64,000 nucleotides of DNA from Gemmatimonadota bacterium (GTDB lineage Bacteria; Gemmatimonadota; Gemmatimonadetes; Longimicrobiales; Gaopeijiaceae): positions 62,001 to 126,000 of the forward strand of contig VGVR01000005.1 of NCBI GenBank assembly GCA_016873995.1, read 5' to 3'. Below the pieces are notes generated by a model, which had not been told where the DNA came from, did not search any database, and saw only the letters and a program-made list of their open reading frames with translations. This document shows positions 54,692 through 63,810 of the stretch, piece by piece. Made by a program: the position numbers and the translations under genes. Position 1 is the first letter of the stretch, and every line of letters begins with the position of its first letter.

Positions 54692-56431
54692 ATGTCGGAA
54701 GGCCGACTAGCGACTCGGTGGCCGGAGGACCTGCGGCCCAAGTTGGTTGCGGTCCTCCGCGAAGGGCTCACGAAAGACATCGTCCTCCACGACGTCCTCG
54801 CGGGCGTCGTCGTGGGCATCGTGGCGCTCCCGCTCGCGATCGCATTCGGGATCGCGTCGGGCGTGCGCCCTGAGCAGGGGCTCTACACGGCGATCGTGGC
54901 GGGACTCGTCATCTCCGTGTTTTCGGGGAGCCGCGTCCAGATCGGTGGGCCGACGGGGGCGTTCGTCATCCTCGTCTTCTCGATCGTGCAAGAGTTCGGG
55001 TACGATGGTCTGGCGGTCGCGACCCTGCTCGCCGGTGCGCTCCTCATCGCGATGGGGTGGGCCCGCCTGGGCGCGGTCATCCGCTTCATTCCCTATCCGG
55101 TGACCGTGGGCTTCACCACGGGTATCGCGCTCGTCATCGCCATTGGGCAGATCCCGGACGCTTTCGGCCTACGCCTCGCCGATGCCGAAGCGGACTTCCT
55201 GCCGCGCGTCCTTTCGTACTTCGACGCCCGCGGCACCGTCGACCCGGTGGCGCTGACTCTCACCGCGGCCACCATCGCCGTCTTGTTGGTGTGGCCGAGG
55301 GTGTCGCGCAGGCTCCCCGGCCCCCTCGTTGCGCTCGTGCTCACCACCGCGGTCACCCACTTCCTCGACCTGGACGTCGAGACCATCCAGAGCCGCTTCG
55401 GCGGCGTCCCCTCGACGCTCCCCGAGCTCCGTGTCCCGAGAGTCGACCTCTCCGTAGTTCCCGACCTGCTCCAGCCCGCGCTCGCGATCGCGCTCCTCGC
55501 CGGTATCGAGTCGCTCCTCTCGGCGGTCGTCGCAGACGGCATGACGGGGCGACGCCACCGGGCCAACGCGGAGCTCGTGGCCCAAGGGCTCGCGAACCTC
55601 GCGTCGCCGCTATTCGGCGGTATTCCCGCGACGGGGGCGATCGCTCGCACGGCGACCAACGTGAAGAACGGGGGCCGTACGCCGGTCGCGGGCATCGTGC
55701 ACGCGCTCACCCTGCTCGTCGTCCTCACGACGATCGGTCGCTGGGTCGCGCTGGTGCCCATGGCCGCACTCGCGGCCCTTCTGCTGGTGGTCGCCTACAA
55801 CATGAGCGAGCTGCGCGTATTCCGCTGCCTCTTGCGAGGCCCGCGGAGCGACGTGCTCGTCCTGTTGACGACCTTCTTGCTGACCGTGCTGGTCGACCTC
55901 GTCATGGCGATCGAGGTGGGTATCGTGCTCGCGGCCCTGCTCTTCATCCGTCGCATGAGCGAGGTGACGACCGTGCGCGCGATCACCGATGAGCTCACCG
56001 ACGAAGAGCGCGCGAGCTTCGCCGCAGAGGACGCCGACGTCGTGTTGCCCGACGGAACCGAGGTCTTCGAGGTGGCCGGTTCGTTCTTCTTCGGCTCGGC
56101 GCAGCGGTTCAGCGAGGTGCTGTCCGAGATTCGCAGCAGGCCACGCTTCGTGATCCTCCGCATGCGCGACGTTCTCGCACTCGACTCGACGGGGCTCTAC
56201 GCGCTCGAGCAGGTGCACGACCGCCTGCGCAAACGCGGCACACGTCTGATACTCTCGGGCGTGCACGCGCAGCCGATGAACGTGTTGGTCCGTGCGGGAA
56301 CGTACGAGCGTCTCGGCGTCGACAACATCAAAGCCACGTTCCGGGAGGCCGCGGTCCGTGCTTGGGAGCTGAGCGACGAAACGCCGCCGGTGCCAACGCA
56401 GGCCGACGCAGGGACTTCGCCGACGCGGTAG
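54692..56431 (+). CDS. SulP-family anion transporter with STAS domain
   Basis: The 579-residue protein has about 12-14 helices with the SulP markers: DVLAGVVVGIVALPLAIAFG, GLYTAIVAGLVISVFSGSRVQIGGPTGAF and VGFTTGIALVIAIGQIPDAFG. A C-terminal STAS domain starts near residue 455 (TEVFEVAGSFFFGSAQRFSE) and includes MRDVLALDSTGLYALEQVHD. SulP carriers move sulfate, bicarbonate or other anions. The ATG at 54692 is used; the longer frame has an upstream GTG or ATG within the CADD gene. Confidence 0.93.
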   Translation: MSEGRLATRWPEDLRPKLVAVLREGLTKDIVLHDVLAGVVVGIVALPLAIAFGIASGVRPEQGLYTAIVAGLVISVFSGSRVQIGGPTGAFVILVFSIVQEFGYDGLAVATLLAGALLIAMGWARLGAVIRFIPYPVTVGFTTGIALVIAIGQIPDAFGLRLADAEADFLPRVLSYFDARGTVDPVALTLTAATIAVLLVWPRVSRRLPGPLVALVLTTAVTHFLDLDVETIQSRFGGVPSTLPELRVPRVDLSVVPDLLQPALAIALLAGIESLLSAVVADGMTGRRHRANAELVAQGLANLASPLFGGIPATGAIARTATNVKNGGRTPVAGIVHALTLLVVLTTIGRWVALVPMAALAALLLVVAYNMSELRVFRCLLRGPRSDVLVLLTTFLLTVLVDLVMAIEVGIVLAALLFIRRMSEVTTVRAITDELTDEERASFAAEDADVVLPDGTEVFEVAGSFFFGSAQRFSEVLSEIRSRPRFVILRMRDVLALDSTGLYALEQVHDRLRKRGTRLILSGVHAQPMNVLVRAGTYERLGVDNIKATFREAAVRAWELSDETPPVPTQADAGTSPTR

Positions 56432-56512
56432 CCGCGACCACTGGATGCCCCCCCAAAACGCAACTCGGCCCGCCAGCGCGCGGTGGCGCCGGCAGGCTGG
56501 TTGCAGTCTATT

Positions 56513-56529
56513 CGCGGCTCCGAGCCGCG
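56513..56529. terminator. Candidate bidirectional hairpin terminator
   Basis: CGCGGCT-CCG-AGCCGCG (56513-56529) is a 7-bp GC stem with a 3-base loop in the gap between the convergent sulP and secreted-protein stops. There is no T-tract, so a Rho-independent terminator is only a possibility; the position supports it. Confidence 0.4.
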
Positions 56530-56538
56530 CGCAGGTCC

Positions 56539-57588
56539 CTACCGCGGCGCGGGCGTCGCGTTCTCCGAGCTCTCTTGGAAACGCGCGCCCCGCAGCACGC
56601 CCTCGAGCGCATAGTTGCCCTCGTGGCAGGAGTACTCGTACACCAGGTCGTGCAGTGCACGGAACGGGACCTCACCACCCCAGGGCATCGTGTAGATCTC
56701 CGGGTCGTCGATCGTAAATCCGTAGATGATTGTTTCCTCGTCCGTGCGCGTGAAGCGCTCGGTGACCTTGGCGTTCGGAGAATAAGGCACGCCGCGGAAC
56801 CCGAAGTCTGGGTTCATGTTCGTCGTCTCGACGACCAGGGTGTTCCCCTCCCAGCGACCCCACGAGTCGCCGAACCACGGCGTCACGCCCTCTGGTAGGC
56901 GATTGGGCTCACCGAGGCGGATGATGCGCACGTCGTGCACCATCTCCGCCATGATCATCACGTGATCCTGGTTCTGCACGATCGTATAGTTGTTGTTGTA
57001 CCAGTAGTTCGGCAGCATGGGCGGGCCGGCGCTCGAGCCGAACGAGACGATGCACCGCTCGGCGAGCGGTCGCAGCTCCGGGTGATCGTACTCCCCGAAC
57101 CGTCGGCTCTGCTGCCGCATCTCGGCGATGATCTGCTGCGCGTGCGGTGTGAACGCAGGCACCCGCCCGTCCGGAGGGAACGTCACGAGCGACGCGCGCG
57201 GCTCACCTCTCACCACCGCAACGCGCTCGCCCGGATCGCGGTAGACCTCGTTGTAGCAGGTCGTCCCGGAGTCGATGCACACGGGGTTGTCGCCGCCCGG
57301 CGGGAGCGCTCGGTTGGGGTCGCTGGGCGCGGCCCGGTCCTCGACGAGCTGCGCCTGCCCGGCCTCGATCCGATGCACTTCATCCTGGGTGAGCACGGGC
57401 TCTTGCCCGGCGGGCCGTGTGAGCGGCGTCAGCGTCGCATTGCTCCAGTTCCCCTGGAGGTCCGGGTGGCCCCATGCAGTCCTGGGCGCCTGCCAGCCTG
57501 CAGCCTGCGCGTGCACCGAAGCAGCTGACATGACTAGCGCCGCCGCTGCCGCCGTGAACAGCCGGACGATCGAAGGACTCCGATCCAT
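56539..57588 (-). CDS. Secreted protein of unknown function
   Basis: The 349-residue protein has a signal peptide (LFTAAAAALVMSAASVHAQ) and a repeating HPDLQGNWSNATLTPLTRP pattern common to a widespread but uncharacterised group in Acidobacteriota and Gemmatimonadota. Later motifs are FGDSWGRWEGNTLVVETTN, TERFTRTDEETIIYGFTIDD and VYEYSCHEGNYALEGVLRGA. It is probably periplasmic and beta-rich. The stop lies 9 bases from a hairpin shared with the convergent SulP gene. Function not known. Confidence 0.8.
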   Translation of the reverse strand: MDRSPSIVRLFTAAAAALVMSAASVHAQAAGWQAPRTAWGHPDLQGNWSNATLTPLTRPAGQEPVLTQDEVHRIEAGQAQLVEDRAAPSDPNRALPPGGDNPVCIDSGTTCYNEVYRDPGERVAVVRGEPRASLVTFPPDGRVPAFTPHAQQIIAEMRQQSRRFGEYDHPELRPLAERCIVSFGSSAGPPMLPNYWYNNNYTIVQNQDHVMIMAEMVHDVRIIRLGEPNRLPEGVTPWFGDSWGRWEGNTLVVETTNMNPDFGFRGVPYSPNAKVTERFTRTDEETIIYGFTIDDPEIYTMPWGGEVPFRALHDLVYEYSCHEGNYALEGVLRGARFQESSENATPAPR

Positions 57589-57610
57589 GCACCCTCCCAA
57601 GTCGAATGAA

Positions 57611-59530
57611 CTAGCCAATATGCGTCCCTTTCCGAGGACGAGCCAGTCGGGCGCGCAGGCGTTGCCGCTGGGCCATTCTTTGAAGGCTCTTCGCCTCCTG
57701 CCTCCAATGCGCTCCGCCGTCTCCGGGGATCCCTGCTGCCCGCCGTCGTTCGATACTGTCGGCTACGACCCCCTCCAAGACCGGCTCCGGGAGCGGCCAG
57801 AGCATGTGGAGCAGCGGTTTCGTCGGCGCGCGTAGGTCCATCCCCTCGATCTCCCTCGGCCAGTACATGGCGGCCGGCTGCGGGAGCGTGCCCAAGCGCC
57901 GCCGCCCGCCTACGATTCCAAAGGCGATCTCGTCACCGAGCCAGCGGCCCATGAGGATCGACCCGCGCAGCGCGGGCCGCGCCTCGGTCAGATAGCACCG
58001 GAGGCAATCCTCCATGATCTCGATCGCTTGCGGCTTCCGGAAGCAGAAGAGTCCGCTGTTGGTCTTGAGGTACCGGTCGAGGCCAAAGCGCTCCATGAGC
58101 GCACGCGTCGAGAAGCCGTGGTGGCTCTCGTCGTCTGCCGCGGTGAGCAGCTCGCCGAGCATGACCAAGTCGTGCTCGGCCAACGCGTCGATGAGTCCGT
58201 CCAAACTCCCCAGCACGATACAGTCGGCATCGACGAAGGTCGTCTCCTCGAACGGGCTCGCATCGGCGCAGCCGTACTTGAGTGCACGACCGTTGAGGAA
58301 CCTGGGCGACACTGGCACCACCGCATTAAATACGCGCTTGTAGCGCTCGTCCGTGACCTTCTCCAGGTGCCTGTCGACGGCGATCGCCACCGGGAGCCGG
58401 GTGTGCGACCGCAAGGAAAGCGCCATATCGACAGCCATCTCGAGGTAGTGCTGCGATCCCACGGCCATCGTCAGGTAGCCGCGGGAGCCCTGCGCTGGAG
58501 TCACTCCGCCTGGCACCGTTGCTTGCACGCCACTCGACGCGGGCGCGCGCTGTCGACGCACGACGTTCCTGACGAACGGGCGTGCGGACACGAGCGGGAG
58601 TGTCACGGGCCAGCGGCGGCGCAGGCGCACCCGTCCCGCAGCGGCGACGGGCAGTAAGTCCTCCAGCGCGTTCGCGAGCGTGCGAAACTGCCGCTGCGGC
58701 GCGAAGTATTCGCGGAACGCATCGAAGGCGGCCATCCCCAGGGCCCGCCATTCTGCCTGGCGCTCCGCGAGAATGCGCGGGAGGTCGCCGACTCGGCGCT
58801 CGGGAACGAAGACGGCGCACGATTCCCAGGCCGGACCCTTGGGCGGCACCCAGCGGTCTGCCAGGATCACGGGCGCCACGCCGAGCGCCATCATTTCGTA
58901 GAGCCGGAGGGTGGAAGTCGCCCAGCCGCGCGGACAGAGGGCGAAGCGCGAGCGGAGCGCCACGTCGACGTAACTCCGCTGTGCCTGTCCGGGGCTCGAC
59001 ACGTTCCCCGTGAAGTGGCGGTAGCTCCGGGTGGAGTCGACTACGTGCGTCGTCTCGGCGGGATGAGCGATGCCGAAGAGCCGTTCCCGCACGGGGTGAC
59101 TTCTCCGCCCCACGAACGAGTAGAGCAAGTCCGGCTCGCGCTCGGGCGGCGCGGCCGCGTTCATGTCGATGCACAGGTTCATCGCGTTCGGCGTCCAGCA
59201 CGGATAGCCGATCGCCCGCGCGATCTCCTCGTCGCCCTCACGTCGCGGCAGCGAGGTGTACAGGCCTGGGAGGAGTCGGAAAGGCCTCGCCTCCTCCGAG
59301 TGGATGAACACCTTGTCCCAATGTGCGCGAATCGATCCGTCGTGACGCAGCGCGCCGGCGAGCCGCGGCCCCCCAACCGCGTCCGTGAGCAAGATCGCAT
59401 CAGCCCCCCGCTCGTCATCGGTGAGCGAGTGCGGGCACGCCGGATCGAGCGACGCCAGCCAGGCCAAGTGATGGGCCTGACCGGATTCTCGCTTCGAGTC
59501 GGGGGCAAGCGATTTGAGCGCTACCAGCAT
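57611..59530 (-). CDS. Two-domain glycosyltransferase: exostosin (GT47)-like plus GT8-like
   Basis: The 639-residue protein has an N-terminal exostosin-like domain (about 1-300) with RSYVDVALRSRFALCPRGWA and LRLYEMMALGVAPVILADRW, the GT47 hallmark, then a linker rich in Arg/Pro, and a C-terminal domain (about 350-639) with MAVDMALSLRSHTRLPVAIA and a DxD in TFVDADCIVLGSLDG (D434, D436), plus LKTNSGLFCFRK. This second half resembles GT8-type retaining glycosyltransferases. Both are probably cytoplasmic and act on one glycan in tandem. It sits in a minus-strand group with the DUF3095 gene. Acceptor unknown. Confidence 0.75.
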   Translation of the reverse strand: MLVALKSLAPDSKRESGQAHHLAWLASLDPACPHSLTDDERGADAILLTDAVGGPRLAGALRHDGSIRAHWDKVFIHSEEARPFRLLPGLYTSLPRREGDEEIARAIGYPCWTPNAMNLCIDMNAAAPPEREPDLLYSFVGRRSHPVRERLFGIAHPAETTHVVDSTRSYRHFTGNVSSPGQAQRSYVDVALRSRFALCPRGWATSTLRLYEMMALGVAPVILADRWVPPKGPAWESCAVFVPERRVGDLPRILAERQAEWRALGMAAFDAFREYFAPQRQFRTLANALEDLLPVAAAGRVRLRRRWPVTLPLVSARPFVRNVVRRQRAPASSGVQATVPGGVTPAQGSRGYLTMAVGSQHYLEMAVDMALSLRSHTRLPVAIAVDRHLEKVTDERYKRVFNAVVPVSPRFLNGRALKYGCADASPFEETTFVDADCIVLGSLDGLIDALAEHDLVMLGELLTAADDESHHGFSTRALMERFGLDRYLKTNSGLFCFRKPQAIEIMEDCLRCYLTEARPALRGSILMGRWLGDEIAFGIVGGRRRLGTLPQPAAMYWPREIEGMDLRAPTKPLLHMLWPLPEPVLEGVVADSIERRRAAGIPGDGGAHWRQEAKSLQRMAQRQRLRARLARPRKGTHIG

Positions 59531-59611
59531 GCGTACTGCGGCCTTTCGTTCGGGCAGCGGGGGTTTGGGCCGGCCTCGTTGGGCGGGCGCCCGATCCTAT
59601 ATGACGCGTGG

Positions 59612-60775
59612 CTAGTGCGCTACGCTCCGTTTCATGGAGAGTGCGGCCGCTGCGTACCCGCCTCCTGCGCCATCGACGAAGTGGAAGTGTGCACTCTGAC
59701 GCTCCTCGATCAAGCAGGTCATCACCGCCGCCTTGGCCACGTGCATGCCGAAGGCCAGTCGCCCCTCGGCCCGGCACCCCGCCAAGTACCCCGTCAGCTC
59801 CTCGCGCTGCTGCGCTGACCCCGAGAGCACCAAGCGCAGACTCCCGTCGAACTTCCGGAAGTCCGTGTTCGCCACCAGGTCGGTTTTGTATGCCCCCCAG
59901 TCGGTACTCCTGGTGCGCACGCCGAAGCGTAGCAGTACCCAGCCAATCAGAACGTCTCGGCGCAGACGCAGCCGGACGAGCCAGCGTCGGAGGTTTCCGG
60001 CTCGCCACTCCCTCAGGCCGACCTCATTGTCCAGCACGGCACGCGCCGTCGTGACCTGCAGGCCCTCCTCGACGACAGGTCGGCATTCCTCCGCCTCCCC
60101 ATAGATCCGCCGGATCTGTCCCATCACCTCGCTGTAGGTGGTCAACGCGGCATCGTGCCCCTCGGCGTTCACGATCACCGCCACGGTCTCGTCGTGCGGG
60201 CTCGGGATCTCGCTCCATCGACACTCGAGTCCCCTATAGTCGGCCGCCGCGCCGGGATCGGGCTTCACTTGGAACGCCTCGGGCAGCCCGCCGTCCTTCA
60301 GTCTTCGCTCGACGAGCGAGGCACCCCCTCCGAACAGCGCGCATTGCAGGTAGTGGGCCGACACGCGGTGCCGCGCGACCAACACGTCGAGCCCCTGGCT
60401 CCGCACCCAAGACACCGGCGTCACGCAAGCGCGCAGAGTGAGGTCGAAGCTCGCGTGCGCCATGGCGATCGTGGCCGAAAGCGCCTGCCGGCATGCGGGC
60501 ACGAAGCGCTCCGGCACCAACACCACGGCCCCGTCGCCTCCGAACACGTAGGGCACTTCGACCGGCCGGGCCACGTTTCGCACGGCCGCGATGACCGACA
60601 CGCCCACCGTGTTCACGTGCTTGTACCGCCCACCGTCGATCGCGGCGGTGGAGTTCTTCACGTCCGCAGCAACGACCCACCAATCGTCCGGGACCGGAAC
60701 GTAGCTCGTCCCGAGCGCCAGTTGCTCGAAGTTATCGACTGGCTCGATCGAGCCGTAGAACGAGTCCGTGGTCAC
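59612..60775 (-). CDS. DUF3095 protein with cyclase-like active site
   Basis: The 387-residue protein matches DUF3095, a class III adenylyl-cyclase-like fold. VVAADVKNSTAAIDGGRYKH places Asp38 as a likely metal ligand, and VPYVFGGDGAVVLVPE resembles the second metal-binding loop (Asp81 in GGDGA). The C-terminal half includes TDWGAYKTDLVANTDFRKFD and a final HFHFVDGAGGGYAAAA. Nucleotide cyclase activity is a plausible inference, not shown. It starts with ATG 60775 and lies upstream of the glycosyltransferase gene on the same strand. Confidence 0.82.
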   Translation of the reverse strand: MTTDSFYGSIEPVDNFEQLALGTSYVPVPDDWWVVAADVKNSTAAIDGGRYKHVNTVGVSVIAAVRNVARPVEVPYVFGGDGAVVLVPERFVPACRQALSATIAMAHASFDLTLRACVTPVSWVRSQGLDVLVARHRVSAHYLQCALFGGGASLVERRLKDGGLPEAFQVKPDPGAAADYRGLECRWSEIPSPHDETVAVIVNAEGHDAALTTYSEVMGQIRRIYGEAEECRPVVEEGLQVTTARAVLDNEVGLREWRAGNLRRWLVRLRLRRDVLIGWVLLRFGVRTRSTDWGAYKTDLVANTDFRKFDGSLRLVLSGSAQQREELTGYLAGCRAEGRLAFGMHVAKAAVMTCLIEERQSAHFHFVDGAGGGYAAAALSMKRSVAH

Positions 60776-60906
60776 GGCCTCTGCACTCTTCGGGGTCAGT
60801 GACGAGGCATCACGGCTTTCAAGCTACCATCCCTCGGCTCCGGTGGCGGCCCCGCTGCGTCAGCGGATATTGCTGCGAAGTCGATGTCCCCGAACTCGAG
60901 GAGCCC

Positions 60907-61452
60907 ATGCTCAGCAAGTCGATCCGGATCGCATTCGTCGCGGCCTTTCTCGCCACCCTTCCCGGAACGGTCTCCGCTCAGATGCAGACGTGGAAGGACG
61001 TCCAAGTCGCCGACGTCCAGACCATGAAGGACAAGTTCGTCGGCCTCGCCGAAGCGTTCACCGAGGCTCAGTACGACTACCGGCCCATGGAGGGCGTGCG
61101 CTCCGTGAAGGAGGTGCTCGCGCTCGCAGTGGTCGAGGCACACATCTTCCCGACCGCCTGGGGCGTTACGGCTCCGGCTGGCACGGGGACCGGCTTCGGG
61201 CCGGAGAACCAGCGGGTGGGCGCGCTCAACAGGGCCCAATTGATCCGCGAATTGAACTCGGCGTTCGATCACCTCATAGGCGCTGTCCGCAACATGGACG
61301 AGGCGAAGCGCAATGAGCCGTCGACTTATTTCGGGCGCCAGATGCCGGTGCACGCGAACATCGCGACCGGCATGGCCGACATGCACGAGCACCTCGGTCA
61401 GCTCATCGCGTACGCGCGCGCCAACCGCGTGGTGCCGCCGTGGAGTAGGTGA
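60907..61452 (+). CDS. Secreted DinB-fold protein
   Basis: The 181-residue protein has a signal peptide (RIAFVAAFLATLPGTVSAQM) and a DinB four-helix region: VKEVLALAVVEAHIFPTAWG (His), LNSAFDHLIGAVRNMDEAKR and VHANIATGMADMHEHLGQLI with the paired His. It is a periplasmic relative of the cytoplasmic DinB at 43196. A metal-binding hydrolase/transferase role is likely but unspecified. ATG 60907 is chosen because it starts the signal peptide; longer frames exist upstream. Confidence 0.85.
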   Translation: MLSKSIRIAFVAAFLATLPGTVSAQMQTWKDVQVADVQTMKDKFVGLAEAFTEAQYDYRPMEGVRSVKEVLALAVVEAHIFPTAWGVTAPAGTGTGFGPENQRVGALNRAQLIRELNSAFDHLIGAVRNMDEAKRNEPSTYFGRQMPVHANIATGMADMHEHLGQLIAYARANRVVPPWSR

Positions 61453-61470
61453 GCTGAGAAGCTCCGGCTT

Positions 61471-61494
61471 CCCCGTCGGCGCGCGCCGACGGGG
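61471..61494. terminator. 24-bp perfect palindrome, candidate bidirectional terminator
   Basis: A perfect 24-base palindrome (CCCCGTCGGCG, then CG, then CGCCGACGGGG) lies between the convergent DinB and pdhC stops, 18 bases after the former and 6 before the latter. As RNA it forms an 11-bp GC stem or 10-bp stem with a 4-base loop. No T-tract follows, so factor-independent termination is uncertain, but position and perfect symmetry make it the best terminator candidate in the window. Confidence 0.6.
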
Positions 61495-61500
61495 GGCCAC

Positions 61501-62808
61501 CTACAGCAGGATCGCCGCCGGCTCCTCGAGCATACCCTGCAGCGTCTGCAGGAAGACTGCACCCGTCGCGCCGTCGATCACTCGGTGATCGCAACTCATT
61601 GTGATGCGCATGCGGGGCTGCACGACCACCGCGCCGTCCACCACGACCGCCCGCTCCTCCATCGCGCCGATGGCCAGAATGCCGGCCTCGGGCGGGTTGA
61701 TGATCGCGGTGAACTCCTGAATGCCGAGCATACCCAGGTTCGACACGGAAAACGTGGAGCCCGTGTACTCTTCCGGTTGGAGCTTCCGCTCCTTGGCGCG
61801 TCCGGCGAGCTCACGCACCTCGGCACTCAGCTGCGCTATCCCCTTCGCGTGGGCGTTCTTCACCACCGGCGTGATGAGCCCGTCGCCGATCGCGACCGCG
61901 ACGCCGAGGTGAACCGCGTGAAAGCGACGGATGAACCCGTCGTGCCACTGCGCGTTGCACTCGGGGTGGCGGCGTAGCGCGCCCGCGACCGCTTTGAGCA
62001 CCAGATCGTTGATGGAGACCTTGAGCCCCTGCTTCTCGAGCATCGCATTGATGCTCGCGCGCGCCGCGACGACTCGCGTCATGTCGACGTCCACCGTGAG
62101 GTAGAAAGTCGGCACCGGGCCGATCGACGTGGCCAGCCGCTTGGCGATCGTCTTCCGCATCTGCGAGCTGGGCACGTCCGTGTACTCGGCCTCGTTCGGT
62201 ACCCACACCGCTGCCGGTGCCGGCGCCGCCGGTGCCGCGATGCCCGCAACCTTGGCGGCTTCGATGTCCCGCTTCACGACCCGACCACCCGGCCCGGACC
62301 CCTGGACACGCGCGAGATCCACGCCCATGTCCTCGGCAAGGCGGCGAGCGAGCGGGGAGGCCTTCACGCGCCCCCCGTTCCCGGCCGCCGCCGGGGCGGG
62401 CGCGGAGGGAGTCGCGGGAGCCTTCGGAGCCGACGGAGCTGGAGGGGTCGCGGAAGCCCTGGGGACCGGCGGCGCCTCCGGCGCTTCGGCCTTCGCGGCC
62501 AGAGCCGTGGGCGGCGCGGCTGCCGCGACGACGCCCCCACCCGATGAATCAATGCCGGAGATGTCCTCGTCCTTCCCTGCGATCACCGCGATGACGGCTC
62601 CCACGGGTGCCGTGCCGCCGGGCCCGACGAAGATCTTCCTGAGAACCCCGTCGCCGCGCGCGACGAGCTCCATGGTCGCCTTGTCGGTCTCGATCTCGGC
62701 GAGCACGTCGCCGCTCGCCACCGAGTCGCCCTCCGCACGGAGCCACTGCACGAGTTGGCCCTCTTCCATCGTGGGAGAAAGCGCCTCCATGTGAACCTTG
62801 GTCGCCAC
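61501..62808 (-). CDS. pdhC: Dihydrolipoamide acetyltransferase (PDH E2)
   Basis: The 435-residue protein has one lipoyl domain (EIETDKATM, lipoyl Lys43), an Ala/Pro-rich linker (about 95-150), a peripheral-subunit binding domain (SPLARRLAEDMGVDLARVQG, about 155-190) and the acetyltransferase core with SCDHRVIDGATGAVFL (catalytic His408, Asp412). It makes acetyl-CoA from pyruvate with E1 and E3. It follows pdhB by 21 bases. The flanking hairpin at 61471 fits the operon end. Confidence 0.95.
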   Translation of the reverse strand: MATKVHMEALSPTMEEGQLVQWLRAEGDSVASGDVLAEIETDKATMELVARGDGVLRKIFVGPGGTAPVGAVIAVIAGKDEDISGIDSSGGGVVAAAAPPTALAAKAEAPEAPPVPRASATPPAPSAPKAPATPSAPAPAAAGNGGRVKASPLARRLAEDMGVDLARVQGSGPGGRVVKRDIEAAKVAGIAAPAAPAPAAVWVPNEAEYTDVPSSQMRKTIAKRLATSIGPVPTFYLTVDVDMTRVVAARASINAMLEKQGLKVSINDLVLKAVAGALRRHPECNAQWHDGFIRRFHAVHLGVAVAIGDGLITPVVKNAHAKGIAQLSAEVRELAGRAKERKLQPEEYTGSTFSVSNLGMLGIQEFTAIINPPEAGILAIGAMEERAVVVDGAVVVQPRMRITMSCDHRVIDGATGAVFLQTLQGMLEEPAAILL

Positions 62809-62829
62809 GTCAGATCGTCCTTTGGCAGG

Positions 62830-63810
62830 TCAGCGGTAGAGCAGCTTGTTGCACGCCTCGACCACGAGCTCGGCCGACGGCTTCGCCAGCATCTCGAGGT
62901 TCTTCGCGTACGGCATCGGGATGTCCGCCTGCGTCACACGCAGGATCGGGGCGTCGAGGGCGTCGAACGCCTCCTCCTGGATCATCGACACGATCTGCGC
63001 GCCGGTGCCCGCGTACGGCCATCCCTCCTCCACGTACACCACGCGATTCGTCTTCGCCACCGTCGTGAGGATCGCGTCCATGTCGAGCGGACGGATGGTG
63101 CGCAGGTCGAGCACGTCGGCCTCGACGCCATCCTTGTGCAGCTTGGCCGCAGCCGCGAGCGCCACGTGGATCATCTTGCCATGCGTGATGATCGAGACGT
63201 CCGAGCCAGCTCGCTTCAGGTCGGCCACCCCCAGCGGAATGACGAAGTCCTCGTCGTCGGGCACCTCGCCCTTCGAGTTGTAGAGGAGCTCGCCTTCCAT
63301 GAACACCACCAGGTCGTCGTCGCGGATGGCCGCCTTGAGCAGCCCCTTGGCGTCTGCCGGCGTACCCGGCGTCACGACTTTGCAGCCGGGCGCATGCGTG
63401 TAGTAGGTCTCGCACGCCTGCGAGTGCTGGGCGGCCAGCTGGAGCGCCGCTCCCGTCGGACCCCGGAACACGATCGGCATGTCGAACTGCCCATCCGACA
63501 TGTAGTGCAGCTTGGCCGCGTTGTTGATGATCTGGTCGAGCGCGAGGAACGCGAAGTTGAACGTCATGAACTCGATGACAGGACGCAGCCCGACCATCGC
63601 CGCCCCCACGCCGAGCCCGCCGAAGCCGAGCTCGCTGATGGGCGAATCGACCACTCGCTTGGGGCCGAACTCGGCCAGCAGCCCCTTGCTCACCTTGTAC
63701 GCGCCGTCGTACTCGGCGACCTCCTCGCCCATGAGGAAGACGTCCGGGTCGCGCCGCATTTCCTCGCGGAGCGCCTGATTGAGCGCGTCTCTGTAGGTCA
63801 GGACCGCCAT
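62830..63810 (-). CDS. pdhB: Pyruvate dehydrogenase E1 beta subunit
   Basis: The 326-residue subunit has the E1-beta pattern: TYRDALNQALREEMRRDPDVF, EEVAEYDGAYKVSKGLL, VDSPISELGFGGLGVGAAMV, HSQACETYYTHAPGCKVVTP and the C-terminal ADVLDLRTIRPLD and RVVYVEEGWPYAGTGAQIVS. It pairs with E1 alpha to decarboxylate pyruvate with thiamine diphosphate. The ATG at 63810 overlaps the pdhA stop (TGATG). Confidence 0.95.
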   Translation of the reverse strand: MAVLTYRDALNQALREEMRRDPDVFLMGEEVAEYDGAYKVSKGLLAEFGPKRVVDSPISELGFGGLGVGAAMVGLRPVIEFMTFNFAFLALDQIINNAAKLHYMSDGQFDMPIVFRGPTGAALQLAAQHSQACETYYTHAPGCKVVTPGTPADAKGLLKAAIRDDDLVVFMEGELLYNSKGEVPDDEDFVIPLGVADLKRAGSDVSIITHGKMIHVALAAAAKLHKDGVEADVLDLRTIRPLDMDAILTTVAKTNRVVYVEEGWPYAGTGAQIVSMIQEEAFDALDAPILRVTQADIPMPYAKNLEMLAKPSAELVVEACNKLLYR

